DNA from: an uncultured Erysipelotrichales bacterium | GTDB taxonomy: Bacteria > Bacillota_I > Bacilli_A > Erysipelotrichales > Coprobacillaceae | Length of the DNA stretch: 35,325 bases | Assembly: GCA_910586805.1 (NCBI GenBank) | Contig: CAJUJC010000005.1 | Span: forward strand, 1-35,325 | Reading direction: 5' to 3' | In this document: piece by piece, positions 14,708 through 23,701 of the stretch | How the letters are laid out: each line of letters opens with the position of its first letter | Position numbering within the stretch: position 1 is the first letter of the stretch | Translations under genes and position numbers: made by a program | The notes under the pieces: generated by a model | The model's input: only the letters and a program-made list of their open reading frames with translations | Database searches by the model: none | What the model was told of the DNA's origin: nothing

Positions 14708-16078
14708 TTAAAATTTAATTTTTTCTTGAATATAACTCAATAAATCATTAATTGGTAGACGAATTTGTTCCATTGTATCTCTATCTCTTAATGTTACTGA
14801 TTGATCACTATCAGTATCAAAATCAACAGTTACACAATATGGAGTTCCAATTGCATCTTGTCTACGATAACGTTTTCCAATTTGTCCTGCAACATCAAAC
14901 TCAACATTGAATTCTTTTGCTAACATAGAATAAACTTCCATAGCTTTATCACTTTGTTTCTTAGTAAGTGGTAAAACAGCTACTTTAATTGGAGCTACTG
15001 CTGGATGTAAATGCATAACAACACGTGTATCGTTTTCTAATTGTTCTTCATCATATGCATCTGATAATACTGACAAGAATAAACGATCAGCACCAACTGA
15101 AGGTTCTACAACATAAGGAATGTATTTCTTATTTGTTTCAGGATCTAAATATTCTAAATTCTTTTTAGAAAACTCCTGATGTCTTGATAAATCATAATCA
15201 GTTCTATCAGCAATTCCCCATAATTCTCCCCATCCAAATGGGTATAAATATTCAATATCTGAAGTTGCTTTAGAATAGAAAGATAATTCTTCTTTTTCAT
15301 GATCTCTAAATTTTAAATTTTCTTTTTTAATTCCTAAATCATATAAGAATTGCATACAACCATTTTTCCAATAGTCAAACCATTCTAGATCTGTATCAGG
15401 TTTACAAAAGAATTCTAATTCCATTTGTTCAAATTCTCTTGTTCTAAAAATAAAGTTACCTGGTGTAATTTCATTTCTAAAAGATTTTCCCACTTGTCCA
15501 ATTCCAAAAGGAACTTTCTTTCTTGTTGTTCTTTGAACATTTTTAAAATTCACAAAAATACCCTGTGCTGTTTCAGGACGTAAATAAACAACATTTTTTG
15601 CATCCTTCACAACACCCATATATGTTTTAAACATCAACTCAAATTCACGAATATCAGTAAAATCTTCACTTCCACAATCAGGACATTTAATATGATGTTC
15701 TCTAATATAAGCCATCATTTTTTCAGGTTCCCAACCATCACTATGGACACTAGGATCATAATCTTCAATTAATTTATCAGCACGATGTCTTGTTTTACAA
15801 TTTTTACAATCAGTTAATGGATCACTAAATCCACCAATATGTCCACTCGCTTCCCATACACGAGGATTCATAAATATAGCTGAATCTAATCCAACGTTAT
15901 ATGGAGATTCTTGTATAAATCTCTTCCACCATAATTTTTTAATATTATTTTTCATTTCAACACCTAAAGGACCATAATCCCAAGTATTTGCTAAACCATC
16001 ATATATCTCTGAACCTTGATATACGAACCCTGAATTTTTTGCATGAGCAATTAGTTTTTCCATATCTACATTTGCCAT
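14708..16078 (-). CDS. glyS: Glycyl-tRNA synthetase, single-chain alpha2 type
   Basis: Class II synthetase charging tRNA-Gly, 456 residues, starting with the typical MEKLIAHAKNSGFVYQGSEI and GLANTWDYGPLGVE. Zinc-type cysteines are present (CKNCKTRH, then IKCPDCGSEDF). Class II motif 2 is FRNEITPGNFIFRTREFEQM, motif 3 is near VVEPSVGADRLFLSVL, and the anticodon-binding domain follows from VAVLPLTKKQSDKAM. It occupies the position where B. subtilis has the unrelated alpha2beta2 GlyQ/GlyS pair. A tRNA-Gly gene lies at 24.87 kb. It is first in the operon, with promoter at 16179-16207; no T-box leader is visible. Confidence 0.97.
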   Translation of the reverse strand: MANVDMEKLIAHAKNSGFVYQGSEIYDGLANTWDYGPLGVEMKNNIKKLWWKRFIQESPYNVGLDSAIFMNPRVWEASGHIGGFSDPLTDCKNCKTRHRADKLIEDYDPSVHSDGWEPEKMMAYIREHHIKCPDCGSEDFTDIREFELMFKTYMGVVKDAKNVVYLRPETAQGIFVNFKNVQRTTRKKVPFGIGQVGKSFRNEITPGNFIFRTREFEQMELEFFCKPDTDLEWFDYWKNGCMQFLYDLGIKKENLKFRDHEKEELSFYSKATSDIEYLYPFGWGELWGIADRTDYDLSRHQEFSKKNLEYLDPETNKKYIPYVVEPSVGADRLFLSVLSDAYDEEQLENDTRVVMHLHPAVAPIKVAVLPLTKKQSDKAMEVYSMLAKEFNVEFDVAGQIGKRYRRQDAIGTPYCVTVDFDTDSDQSVTLRDRDTMEQIRLPINDLLSYIQEKIKF

Positions 16079-16178
16079 ATTTATACCCCTTTTTCTCTTT
16101 TTTATTCATCTATAAAAACATATGACTCAATACCCCTGTACTAAGCCATATTTTTTATAATATAAAATGATAAACCAT

Positions 16179-16207
16179 AATATACCCTCATAGTAGTTTC
16201 TTGTCAA
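16179..16207 (-). promoter_or_regulatory. Promoter of glyS-dnaG-rpoD operon
   Basis: On the minus strand: TTGACA (16207-16202), 17 nt, TATATT (16184-16179). The 5' leader is about 95 nt. Confidence 0.8.
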
Positions 16208-16221
16208 CCAACTATAAGGGT
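16184..16221. repeat. Inverted repeat spanning the glyS promoter
   Basis: ACCCTCATAGT (16184-16194) and ACTATAAGGGT (16211-16221) are complementary over 11 bp with one G-T pair and a 16-nt spacer. The arms flank the -35 hexamer and fill the spacer next to the -10, so it looks like an operator. As RNA it could fold after the hydrolase gene, but there is no T run. Confidence 0.6.
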
Positions 16222-16223
16222 GC

Positions 16224-17135
16224 TTATAAATATGTTCTATCATTCAACCAATTTAATATATGTTTATAAACAAATTTTTTATTTTTTTCAAAGAGAACCG
16301 CATTTCGACAATCATTAAAAACCTCAAAAGTCAAATCACGTATTCCATGTTTTTTATATTTTTCTACTAACTTCTTTACATCACGAGATATAGGATCATG
16401 TTCTCCAACTCCAATATATACTGATAAATATTGGGGGATTGTTTGAATCAGTTCATCACTGTTTACTTCACTAACAGTTTTGATAATATCATGATAACCT
16501 TGAACTGGATAAATAAAATGTGACATTGGATCTTCTAAATATTTTTCTTTTTCCTCATCATCACTAGAAAACCAATCAACTTCACTATTTCCAAACCCTT
16601 TATTCCAATGATTATACAACCATTTATACATATGATGCCCTTTATGTGTTGGACCATATATAGCTTTTGCCAGCATTAAATAGCCATGTTTTAACATTTT
16701 AAATCTTGTTTTTGAAAATGTCCCTAAAAGTAAAATCCCATCCACAAAATCTCCATATTGACTTATAAATTTTTGAATAAAGATAGATCCCATATTCACT
16801 CCCAACAAAAAGTATGGTTCTTCAGGATAACTCTTGCGTATGACTTCTACTAAATGCTTCATATCTTCAACTATATTCTCAGGTCCATTTTCTTTTCCAA
16901 AATATCCCTGTTCAAAATCAATTAATGATTGTCCATGTCCTACAAAATCACTTAATACCACAACAAAGCCTCGACTTAATAAATAAGATGCAAAATGGTC
17001 ATAGAGTTCTGCATGTTCACCCAATCCATGATGAATTTGTACAATTCCCTTAATACGTAAAACCACTTTGGGCTGATAGATATAATAACGCACATGAACA
17101 TGCATTGTTGATGTATAACTATCAATGATTCTCAT
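16224..17135 (-). CDS. Alpha/beta hydrolase homologue (S33/lysophospholipase type) lacking catalytic Ser and His
   Basis: A 303-residue protein of the hydrolase-4/monoglyceride lipase-like fold. The oxyanion-loop region QIHHGLGEHAELYDHFA and LSDFVGHGQS are intact. The nucleophile elbow, normally GHSMGG, reads GVNMGS: Ser is replaced by Asn (AAT for AGT). The acid IGVGEHDPIS is present. The C-terminal His, normally RHELLNE, reads DCRNAVLFE: again Asn (AAT for CAT). Each change is one base. The frame is otherwise full length and clean, so this looks like a conserved pseudoenzyme rather than a decaying gene. It lies 2 bp after ygiQ in an operon. Hydrolytic activity should not be assumed. Confidence 0.85.
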   Translation of the reverse strand: MRIIDSYTSTMHVHVRYYIYQPKVVLRIKGIVQIHHGLGEHAELYDHFASYLLSRGFVVVLSDFVGHGQSLIDFEQGYFGKENGPENIVEDMKHLVEVIRKSYPEEPYFLLGVNMGSIFIQKFISQYGDFVDGILLLGTFSKTRFKMLKHGYLMLAKAIYGPTHKGHHMYKWLYNHWNKGFGNSEVDWFSSDDEEKEKYLEDPMSHFIYPVQGYHDIIKTVSEVNSDELIQTIPQYLSVYIGVGEHDPISRDVKKLVEKYKKHGIRDLTFEVFNDCRNAVLFEKNKKFVYKHILNWLNDRTYL

Positions 17136-17137
17136 AT

Positions 17138-18952
17138 CTATCCTCTCCTTTTATGTGGTTTTCTTTGTCCTTTTGGTTTAATCAAAGATTTCTTTTCAAA
17201 GCCAATCAAATCTTGTCTATTTGCTAAAGTTAATGCTTCATATACCAAGAAATAATTCTTAGGATTTCTATACTGCATCAACGCTCTTTGCATTGCTTTT
17301 TCTTTTGAAGTTTTAGCGACATATACAGGTTTCATATCTCTAGGATCCAGTTCTGTATAATACATTGCTGTTGAAAGTGTTCCTGGTGTTGGATAAAAAT
17401 CCTGTACTTGTTCTGGTTGATGATGAATATCTCTTAAATATTCAGCTAATTCAATAGCACTGTTTAAATCACTCCCTGGATGTGATGACATCAAATAAGG
17501 AACTAAAAACTGATTCATATTCGCACGCTTATTTAACAACTCATATTTATCAACAAATTTTTCATATAACTGCCTTCTTGGTTTTCCCATTTTATCTAAA
17601 ACCTGATCACTTATATGTTCAGGTGCAACTTTTAGCTGTCCACTGATATGATACTTCACTAACTCGTTAAAAAAAGCATCATCTTTATCATACATTAAAT
17701 AATCATAACGTATACCAGAACGTACAAATACCTTTTTAACACCTTCTAAAGAACGAAGTTTTCTAAGCAATGATAAATAATCGCTATGATCAACCTTTAA
17801 ATTTGTACAAGCTTTAGGCCATAAACATTGTTTTTGAGGACAAGCACCAAATTTTTCTTGCTTATCACAACTTGGTTGTCTAAAATTCGCAGTTGGTCCT
17901 CCTACATCATGAATATATCCTTTAAATTTTGGATCTTTAATCATTATTTTCGCTTCTTCAATTAAAGATTCATGAGAACGTGTTTGAATAATACGTCCCT
18001 GATGAAAATTTAATGCACAAAAGTTACATGCTCCAAAACATCCACGATTGCTGATTAAAGAAAATTTAACTTCTTCAATAGCTGGAATATAGTCATACAT
18101 AGGATGATATGTTCTTTGATAAGGCAATGCATATGTATCATCAAATTCTATTTGTGTAAGTGGTCTGTTTGGTCTATTTTGTACAATATAAAATCCCTGA
18201 TAAGATTCTACTAAGGTTTTTGCCTGATAATGATCAGTATTTAAATACTGTATTCCAAAAGACTTCGCATATTGTTTTTTATCTTCTTTGATTTCCTCAT
18301 AAGAAGGTAACATAATATAGCCTTCAGGAAGAATTGAAATATCCTTTGTTTTAAAAACAGTCCCATCTAAATAAGTCAAATATTCTACATCAATACCTGC
18401 ATCTAATGCTTCAGCAATTTCAATAACACTGTTTTCTCCCATTCCATACATCAATAAATCAGCACCTGAATCAACCAAAATAGATTTTCTTACACTATCA
18501 TCCCAATAATCATAGTGAGCTAATCTTCTTAAACTTGCTTCAATACCACCAATTAAAATTGTTGCATCTTTATAAGCCTGTCTAATTTTCTGACAATAAA
18601 CAATAACAGCTCTATCAGGTCTATGTCCTGATTCTCCATTGTTTGAATAACTATCCTTTTTTCTACGACGTTTTGATACTGAATAATGATTAACCATCGA
18701 ATCAATATTTCCACTTGATACCAAAAATCCTAAACGTGGTTTCCCAAAACGACGAAACTCATCAATATGATTCCAATCTGGTTGTGCTAACATACAAACC
18801 TTAAAGCCACGACTTTCTAAAGTTCTTGTAATAATAGCTGCACCAAAAGAAGGATGATCAACATAAGCATCTCCACTGACATACACAAAATCAGGTTGCT
18901 CCCATCCTCTTTCAATCATTTCTTCTTTCGTTGTTGGTAAAAATTGTCCCAT
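17138..18952 (-). CDS. ygiQ: YgiQ-family (UPF0313) radical SAM protein
   Basis: A 604-residue radical SAM protein. The N-terminal domain binds cobalamin-like folds in relatives and here begins PTTKEEMIERGWEQPDFVYV. The radical SAM cysteines are in SNRGCFGACNFCALNFHQGR (CxxxCxxC). A further cysteine-rich stretch (GACPQKQCLWPKACTNLKVD) and RKPHKRRG-type basic tail are typical of the family. Function is unknown. GGGGCG precedes the ATG; a TATAAT at 18984-18979 with weak -35 may be its promoter. It forms a two-gene operon with the hydrolase homologue. Confidence 0.93.
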   Translation of the reverse strand: MGQFLPTTKEEMIERGWEQPDFVYVSGDAYVDHPSFGAAIITRTLESRGFKVCMLAQPDWNHIDEFRRFGKPRLGFLVSSGNIDSMVNHYSVSKRRRKKDSYSNNGESGHRPDRAVIVYCQKIRQAYKDATILIGGIEASLRRLAHYDYWDDSVRKSILVDSGADLLMYGMGENSVIEIAEALDAGIDVEYLTYLDGTVFKTKDISILPEGYIMLPSYEEIKEDKKQYAKSFGIQYLNTDHYQAKTLVESYQGFYIVQNRPNRPLTQIEFDDTYALPYQRTYHPMYDYIPAIEEVKFSLISNRGCFGACNFCALNFHQGRIIQTRSHESLIEEAKIMIKDPKFKGYIHDVGGPTANFRQPSCDKQEKFGACPQKQCLWPKACTNLKVDHSDYLSLLRKLRSLEGVKKVFVRSGIRYDYLMYDKDDAFFNELVKYHISGQLKVAPEHISDQVLDKMGKPRRQLYEKFVDKYELLNKRANMNQFLVPYLMSSHPGSDLNSAIELAEYLRDIHHQPEQVQDFYPTPGTLSTAMYYTELDPRDMKPVYVAKTSKEKAMQRALMQYRNPKNYFLVYEALTLANRQDLIGFEKKSLIKPKGQRKPHKRRG

Positions 18953-19002
18953 AGTTTCGCCCCTTTATATATGTGATTATTATACACCAAATTTTTACAA
19001 AG

Positions 19003-19036
19003 AAAAATAAAAATTGTGTATAATTCTACACAATTT
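19003..19036 (-). terminator. Terminator of the ybeY-cdd-era-recO operon
   Basis: AAATTGTGTA and TACACAATTT are perfect 10-bp arms around a 6-nt loop that contains part of the recO stop codon; T-rich sequence follows on the minus strand. Confidence 0.85.
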
Positions 19037-19763
19037 GTTGGATAAATGTTTTCGTTCTTAAAGATATGCCTGTATATTCTTCAATATAATAATCCATAAT
19101 AGGAATCAATTCTTTAATAACTTTATCTTCAATATGCAACTGTCCTATTTGGTTCATAGGAATAATATGTATATGACGAAATGCTTTTAAAACATCTATT
19201 GAATAGACTTTATGATTTGATAGATGATCTTGACATAAATATCCACCATCCTCTAAAGAAATAGATACAACTTTGGTTGATTGACATTTCACACACCCAT
19301 CAACATCAATAGATACACCATTATGATTCAAAACAAAAACATTAAACAATAAATACACAAGTAAGGGTTGATATCCTTGATCTAGTGCATTTAAAGCATC
19401 TATTAATATTTGATACTCATATTCCATAGGTTGGTTTTCATCTATATAACGATAATAATATTCTAAAATATAATTTCCTACAATCTCACTATCAATACTT
19501 TCTTTAATATGTCTTAAATAATGCACTGGACTTGCCTTAATCAAAGAACTCAATCCTTTTTTCAAAGAAATTGATAACTCACTTATCATCATTTCTTGAC
19601 ATGCCCTTGCATTTTTACTCGTAATCTTACGAACACCTCTTGCTTGCACACCTATTTTTCCATATTCCTTAGTATAAATATGTAAAATCATATCATTTTC
19701 TTTATATGGTGTCCTTTTTAAAATAACACCCTCAACGACTTCTTCTTTAATAGTCGTCTTCAT
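19026..19763 (-). CDS. recO: DNA repair protein RecO
   Basis: RecO loads RecA on SSB-coated DNA in the RecFOR pathway. The N-terminal OB fold is visible (VEGVILKRTPYKENDMILHI, then YGKIGVQARGVRK). The C-terminal zinc site has CVKC and YLCQDH. I place the start at the ATG at 19763, 10 nt after AAGGAG; a TTG at 19772 is only 2 nt from that site. That gives 245 residues. It overlaps the era 3' end by 17 bp, the same era-recO order as in Bacillus. The stop codon lies inside the terminator hairpin. Confidence 0.93.
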   Translation of the reverse strand: MKTTIKEEVVEGVILKRTPYKENDMILHIYTKEYGKIGVQARGVRKITSKNARACQEMMISELSISLKKGLSSLIKASPVHYLRHIKESIDSEIVGNYILEYYYRYIDENQPMEYEYQILIDALNALDQGYQPLLVYLLFNVFVLNHNGVSIDVDGCVKCQSTKVVSISLEDGGYLCQDHLSNHKVYSIDVLKAFRHIHIIPMNQIGQLHIEDKVIKELIPIMDYYIEEYTGISLRTKTFIQQIV

Positions 19764-20634
19764 CGTATCCAAACTCCTTAAGATACTTTTGTTTATTACG
19801 CCAATTTCTTTCTACTTTCACAAACAATTCCAAAGTCACTGGAACTTGTAAAAATCTTTTCATTTCTTTTCTTGCATTTTTTCTAATCTTTTGAATCATT
19901 GTTCCCTGTTTACCAATAATAATCGCTTTTTGACTTGGTCTATCTACCACAATAGCTGCCATAATATGAACACCCTTATCATCTTCAAGCATTTGTTCAA
20001 TAACAATAGCAACACTATGAGGAACTTCCTCATGTGTAAAGTAAAGAATTTTTTCTCTAATAAACTCAGCCATGATAAAACGTTCAGGATGATCAGTAAT
20101 ATGATCTTTAGGATAATACATAATCCCTTCAGATAAATCATCTTTAATAATTTGAATCAAATGTTCTACATTATCTCCATTCAAAGCACTAATAGGAATT
20201 ATTTCTTTAAAATCAAATAATTCTTTCCATTGATTTAACTTAACAATCAATTCTTCTTTACTCAATAAATCCATCTTATTTAAAATCAAATACACTGGTC
20301 CATCTGCTTCTTTTAAACGATCAATAATAAAACGATCACCTTTACCAATTGTTTCATTAGCAGGTGCTAAAAATAAAACAATATCAACTCCAAAAATACT
20401 ATTTAATGCATTTGTATTCATAAAAGAACCCAAACCATCTTGAGGTTTATGAATCCCTGGTGTATCCATAAATATAATTTGAGCATCATCATCTGTATAA
20501 ATACCCTGAATTGTATTTCTTGTTGTTTGCGCAGTTGCTGATGTAATTGCTAATTTTGTTTTTAATATATGATTTAATAATGTTGATTTTCCAACATTAG
20601 GTCTACCAACAATACTCACAAATCCTGATTTCAT
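19747..20634 (-). CDS. era: GTPase Era
   Basis: Era binds 16S rRNA and assists small-subunit assembly. G motifs are GRPNVGKSTLLN (G1), TTRNTIQG (G2), DTPGIHKP (G3) and NKMD (G4), with SALNG (G5). The KH domain has IVVDRPSQKAIIIGKQGTMI, then QKIRKNARKEM. The ATG at 20634 overlaps the cdd stop (ATGA) and is 7 nt after AGGAG; the GTG at 20640 is inside that gap. The length of 295 residues is normal. Order cdd-era-recO is as in Bacillus. Confidence 0.97.
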   Translation of the reverse strand: MKSGFVSIVGRPNVGKSTLLNHILKTKLAITSATAQTTRNTIQGIYTDDDAQIIFMDTPGIHKPQDGLGSFMNTNALNSIFGVDIVLFLAPANETIGKGDRFIIDRLKEADGPVYLILNKMDLLSKEELIVKLNQWKELFDFKEIIPISALNGDNVEHLIQIIKDDLSEGIMYYPKDHITDHPERFIMAEFIREKILYFTHEEVPHSVAIVIEQMLEDDKGVHIMAAIVVDRPSQKAIIIGKQGTMIQKIRKNARKEMKRFLQVPVTLELFVKVERNWRNKQKYLKEFGYDEDDY

Positions 20635-21026
20635 AAACACTCTCCTATAAACGCATGAGGTAATAATTCCTCAATAGTTGTAACTTTAAAATAATCTTTA
20701 CACCCTAAAATAATAGGTGTATCTTTATTCAATAATTCTGCCAAAACTTGTCGACAAGCTCCACAAGGTGAAATCAAAGGCTTACAATCAGCCACAATAG
20801 CCAACGCTTTAATGTCTTCTTTATGATAACCTCTACAATATGCCTGATAAATTGCATTTCTTTCTGCACACATAGATGAACCATATGCAGCATTTTCAAT
20901 ATTCGCTCCATAAATCAAAGTTCCATCCTCTACCAAGACACATGCGCCTACATAAAATTTTGAATAAGGGGCATAAGCATTTTGACTTGCACGAAATGCC
21001 TCATTCACTAATAATTGAAAGTCCAT
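20631..21026 (-). CDS. cdd: Cytidine deaminase
   Basis: Deaminates cytidine and deoxycytidine to uridine forms in pyrimidine salvage. At 131 residues it is the short homotetrameric type. The zinc site is MCAERNAIYQA with the catalytic Glu, and SPCGACRQVLAE with the two further cysteines. YAPYSKFYVGA and GANIENAAYG are the substrate-binding segments. It lies 4 bp after ybeY; dgkA, which separates these genes in Bacillus, is missing. Confidence 0.97.
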   Translation of the reverse strand: MDFQLLVNEAFRASQNAYAPYSKFYVGACVLVEDGTLIYGANIENAAYGSSMCAERNAIYQAYCRGYHKEDIKALAIVADCKPLISPCGACRQVLAELLNKDTPIILGCKDYFKVTTIEELLPHAFIGECL

Positions 21027-21029
21027 AAA

Positions 21030-21491
21030 CTATCCCCTTTCGATATGAAGCATACCAAGAATTTCTTTTTGTAATGAAAACATTTCTTTTTCATCTTCTT
21101 CATTCATATGATCATATCCAAGCAAATGTAATAATCCATGTGTAAATAAGAAACACATTTCTCTATGTAATGAATGCTCATATTCTTTTGCCTGTGCCAT
21201 AGCATGTTCAACAGAAATAAAAATATCCCCTAAACTTCTAGGCATTCCTTCTACCATAAAATCCTCACTATCTTCTAATGCAAAACTAATCACATCAGTA
21301 GAACGATCAATATCTCTATATTGTTTATTTATTTCATGAATTTGCTTATCATCTATCAACAAACAAGATAACTCCACATCATCTTCAATATTCAAATGAT
21401 TCAAAGTTGTTTCAATAATCATAAGAAACTGTTTTTCATAACTTTCTTCACATAAATTCATTTCATCTTCATATACAAAATCAATAGCCAT
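21030..21491 (-). CDS. ybeY: Endoribonuclease YbeY
   Basis: A metal-dependent RNase for rRNA maturation and ribosome quality control. The zinc motif HGLLHLLGYDHMNEEDEKEMF (H-X3-H-X5-H) is complete, and RSTDVISFALED is the usual conserved core. The start is the ATG at 21491 after AAAGGGTGA, giving 153 residues; a longer frame from 21524 overlaps the upstream gene and has no ribosome binding site. It lies 4 bp after the C39-ABC gene, so it is probably co-transcribed with it. Confidence 0.94.
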   Translation of the reverse strand: MAIDFVYEDEMNLCEESYEKQFLMIIETTLNHLNIEDDVELSCLLIDDKQIHEINKQYRDIDRSTDVISFALEDSEDFMVEGMPRSLGDIFISVEHAMAQAKEYEHSLHREMCFLFTHGLLHLLGYDHMNEEDEKEMFSLQKEILGMLHIERG

Positions 21492-21495
21492 AATA

Positions 21496-23526
21496 TCACC
21501 CTTTATTTTCTTTATTCTCATCAATTATAACACAATCCCACCCCTTCTTCACTACTTTTGTTTGATGATTTACAACGATATAAATCTTTCCTTCATCATG
21601 AGAAAAAAGATAACGTTGTACAACCAATGATAACTTACTATCCATATGTGAGAATGCCTCATCCAATATACAAACATCAAAATTTTGACATAACATACGA
21701 ATAATGGATACAACTTGTCTTTGACCAAGTGATAAAGGATTTCCATCAATATCTAATATCACTGAAAACATTTTTTCCAACTCTTCCATATGAAATGCCT
21801 TTAAATAACTCATTACCAAATCATGATCATCACATAAGAAATTTTCAAACAAAGACACATGTAAAAAAGTAGGTGTTTGACAAACATATCCAATATGCTC
21901 ATATAAAGATTTTAAAGAAAGTGTCCTTAATTCCTGATTATTTATATAAATATCTCCAATGTAATTCATATCATACCCCATTAACAAACGTAATAATGTT
22001 GATTTTCCTGAACCTGTTGCTCCTTTCAATAAAAGATGTTTATGAATTTTAACATCCAAATGTTGAAACAATGGCATTTGATATCCATAAGCATAACCAA
22101 CATTATCTAATGTTATGGATGTAATCTTCTCCTTGATCTCTTCTTTATCTTTTTCCTTTTCCACCTCAAAAGACTTATATTTTTCATAAATTAAGCTTGT
22201 TTGTTTATACTCACACAAAACGCTTATCATATGTAAAACAGGATCAATACAATATGACATCAACATATAAAACATTAAAATTTGTCCTAATGATAAATGC
22301 TTAGCCTGAAATTGATAAAACCCTAAAACCATAACAATAACATAAAATACATATATAATATATTGCAACAAATGTTGAAAACGATTGATAAATAATGATT
22401 GCTTTTCTTTAGAAAGCGCCTCATCTAAAAATAAATGATAGCTTCTTTCTCTTGTCCTTTGCACTAATGAATATCTTTTAATTAAAAATTGATTTTCAAT
22501 TAATTCTAAAAGATGATGACTCATACAATAATAAGCCTCTAAATATTCTTTATTCATTTCTTGTATAACTTGTAATTGACGATAGTTTAAAAACACTATA
22601 ATACCAAATAACACAACGACAACTAATCCCATGACATAATCAATAACAAACATTCCTATCAATAAAATCACTAATAGCATTCCATCTAAAATAAGTGAAG
22701 AAAAATATTCAATACTTAATTCTGTTAATTGATAAAAACTCATCAATTGACTTTGAATTTGACCCTTATCCTGATAAAAAAATGAGTAAGGTAACGTCAA
22801 TAAACGCATAGAAGATTCAAATACACAATCTTCATCAATCGCACGTGTTAATGATATGATTTGCTTATTTTGAGATTGATGAATGGTTACTTTTATGATT
22901 TCAACAATTCCATAAGTCAAAGACAACGCTATCATATAAAACATTTGTGTATCAGTATGTATATCATCAATAAATATCTGATAAAAATAACTACTTAAAT
23001 AACTAAATATAGCAATCCAAATTCCTTTTGAAATCATTTTTTTCATTGGTCTACGATACGAATGAAATGTTTCTTTTAAAAATTGATAATATGATTTATA
23101 GTGCAAAGTAGGAACACGTCCAATATGTTGAATGGAAATTATCCTATTCCCATATATTTCTAACAAATCTTCTTCGTATATAGAAATCAATCCTTGTCCA
23201 GGATCTCCTATGATATACTCATCTTCTTTTATTTCATACAGCACCACAAAATGCCCATAACCTTGTTGAATTGTATAAAGAATACAAGGTAATTTTACAT
23301 TTTCTTGTATATCAATTAAAGACGCTTCATAGGCCTTTGATTCAATTTGATATTCTTTTAAACATTCAATCATTCCTCTTATAGATATACCATGATGATT
23401 TAATCTTGCCTTTTTCTTAATTTCTTTCACTTCTTCATCATAACCATAAAACTTTAATAACATTAAAATACAATAAGCTCCACAAGCCATTTCTTCATCT
23501 TGAATATAAATTGGATATTTTGGCAT
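21496..23526 (-). CDS. Peptidase-containing ABC exporter (C39 bacteriocin-type)
   Basis: A 676-residue fusion. Residues about 1-130 are a C39 cysteine peptidase that cuts double-Gly leaders: the Gln/Cys pair is in IQDEEMACGAYCILM, His in GYGHFVVLY, Asp in IIGDPGQG. Residues about 150-430 form the membrane domain with several helices. The ATPase has Walker A LLKGATGSGKST, signature PLSLGQRQ (LSLGQ for LSGGQ), Walker B VCILDEAFSHMD and the H-loop VVNHQT. It should process and export a peptide, but no double-Gly precursor, immunity or regulatory gene is near. It is the first gene of the ybeY-cdd-era-recO operon, an odd place. TAGGAGGG precedes the ATG. Confidence 0.92.
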   Translation of the reverse strand: MPKYPIYIQDEEMACGAYCILMLLKFYGYDEEVKEIKKKARLNHHGISIRGMIECLKEYQIESKAYEASLIDIQENVKLPCILYTIQQGYGHFVVLYEIKEDEYIIGDPGQGLISIYEEDLLEIYGNRIISIQHIGRVPTLHYKSYYQFLKETFHSYRRPMKKMISKGIWIAIFSYLSSYFYQIFIDDIHTDTQMFYMIALSLTYGIVEIIKVTIHQSQNKQIISLTRAIDEDCVFESSMRLLTLPYSFFYQDKGQIQSQLMSFYQLTELSIEYFSSLILDGMLLVILLIGMFVIDYVMGLVVVVLFGIIVFLNYRQLQVIQEMNKEYLEAYYCMSHHLLELIENQFLIKRYSLVQRTRERSYHLFLDEALSKEKQSLFINRFQHLLQYIIYVFYVIVMVLGFYQFQAKHLSLGQILMFYMLMSYCIDPVLHMISVLCEYKQTSLIYEKYKSFEVEKEKDKEEIKEKITSITLDNVGYAYGYQMPLFQHLDVKIHKHLLLKGATGSGKSTLLRLLMGYDMNYIGDIYINNQELRTLSLKSLYEHIGYVCQTPTFLHVSLFENFLCDDHDLVMSYLKAFHMEELEKMFSVILDIDGNPLSLGQRQVVSIIRMLCQNFDVCILDEAFSHMDSKLSLVVQRYLFSHDEGKIYIVVNHQTKVVKKGWDCVIIDENKENKG

Positions 23527-23700
23527 AAAACAAACCCTCCTACCCTATATATTCATGTTTTTTTGAGATTTTTCTTTTTTTTCTTTAAAATTTTTTTGTT
23601 TTTTTCATTTTTAACCTATGAACTATTTTATTTGTACATAAAACTATCTCTAATCATTATCATTTTTACATTTTTATACATATAATAGAATAGGTGATAT
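23527..23700. other. Upstream region of the C39-ABC operon
   Basis: Contains T-homopolymer runs on the plus strand (23560-23605) that become A runs in the mRNA leader. No convincing minus-strand promoter can be pinned down. A plus-strand TATAAT is at 23681. Confidence 0.35.
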
Positions 23701-23701
23701 G

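Noticed and set aside
16079..16178. T-box leader before glyS
   Set aside because: No T-box sequence (TGGNACCGCG-like), specifier stem or leader terminator; the leader is only about 95 nt.
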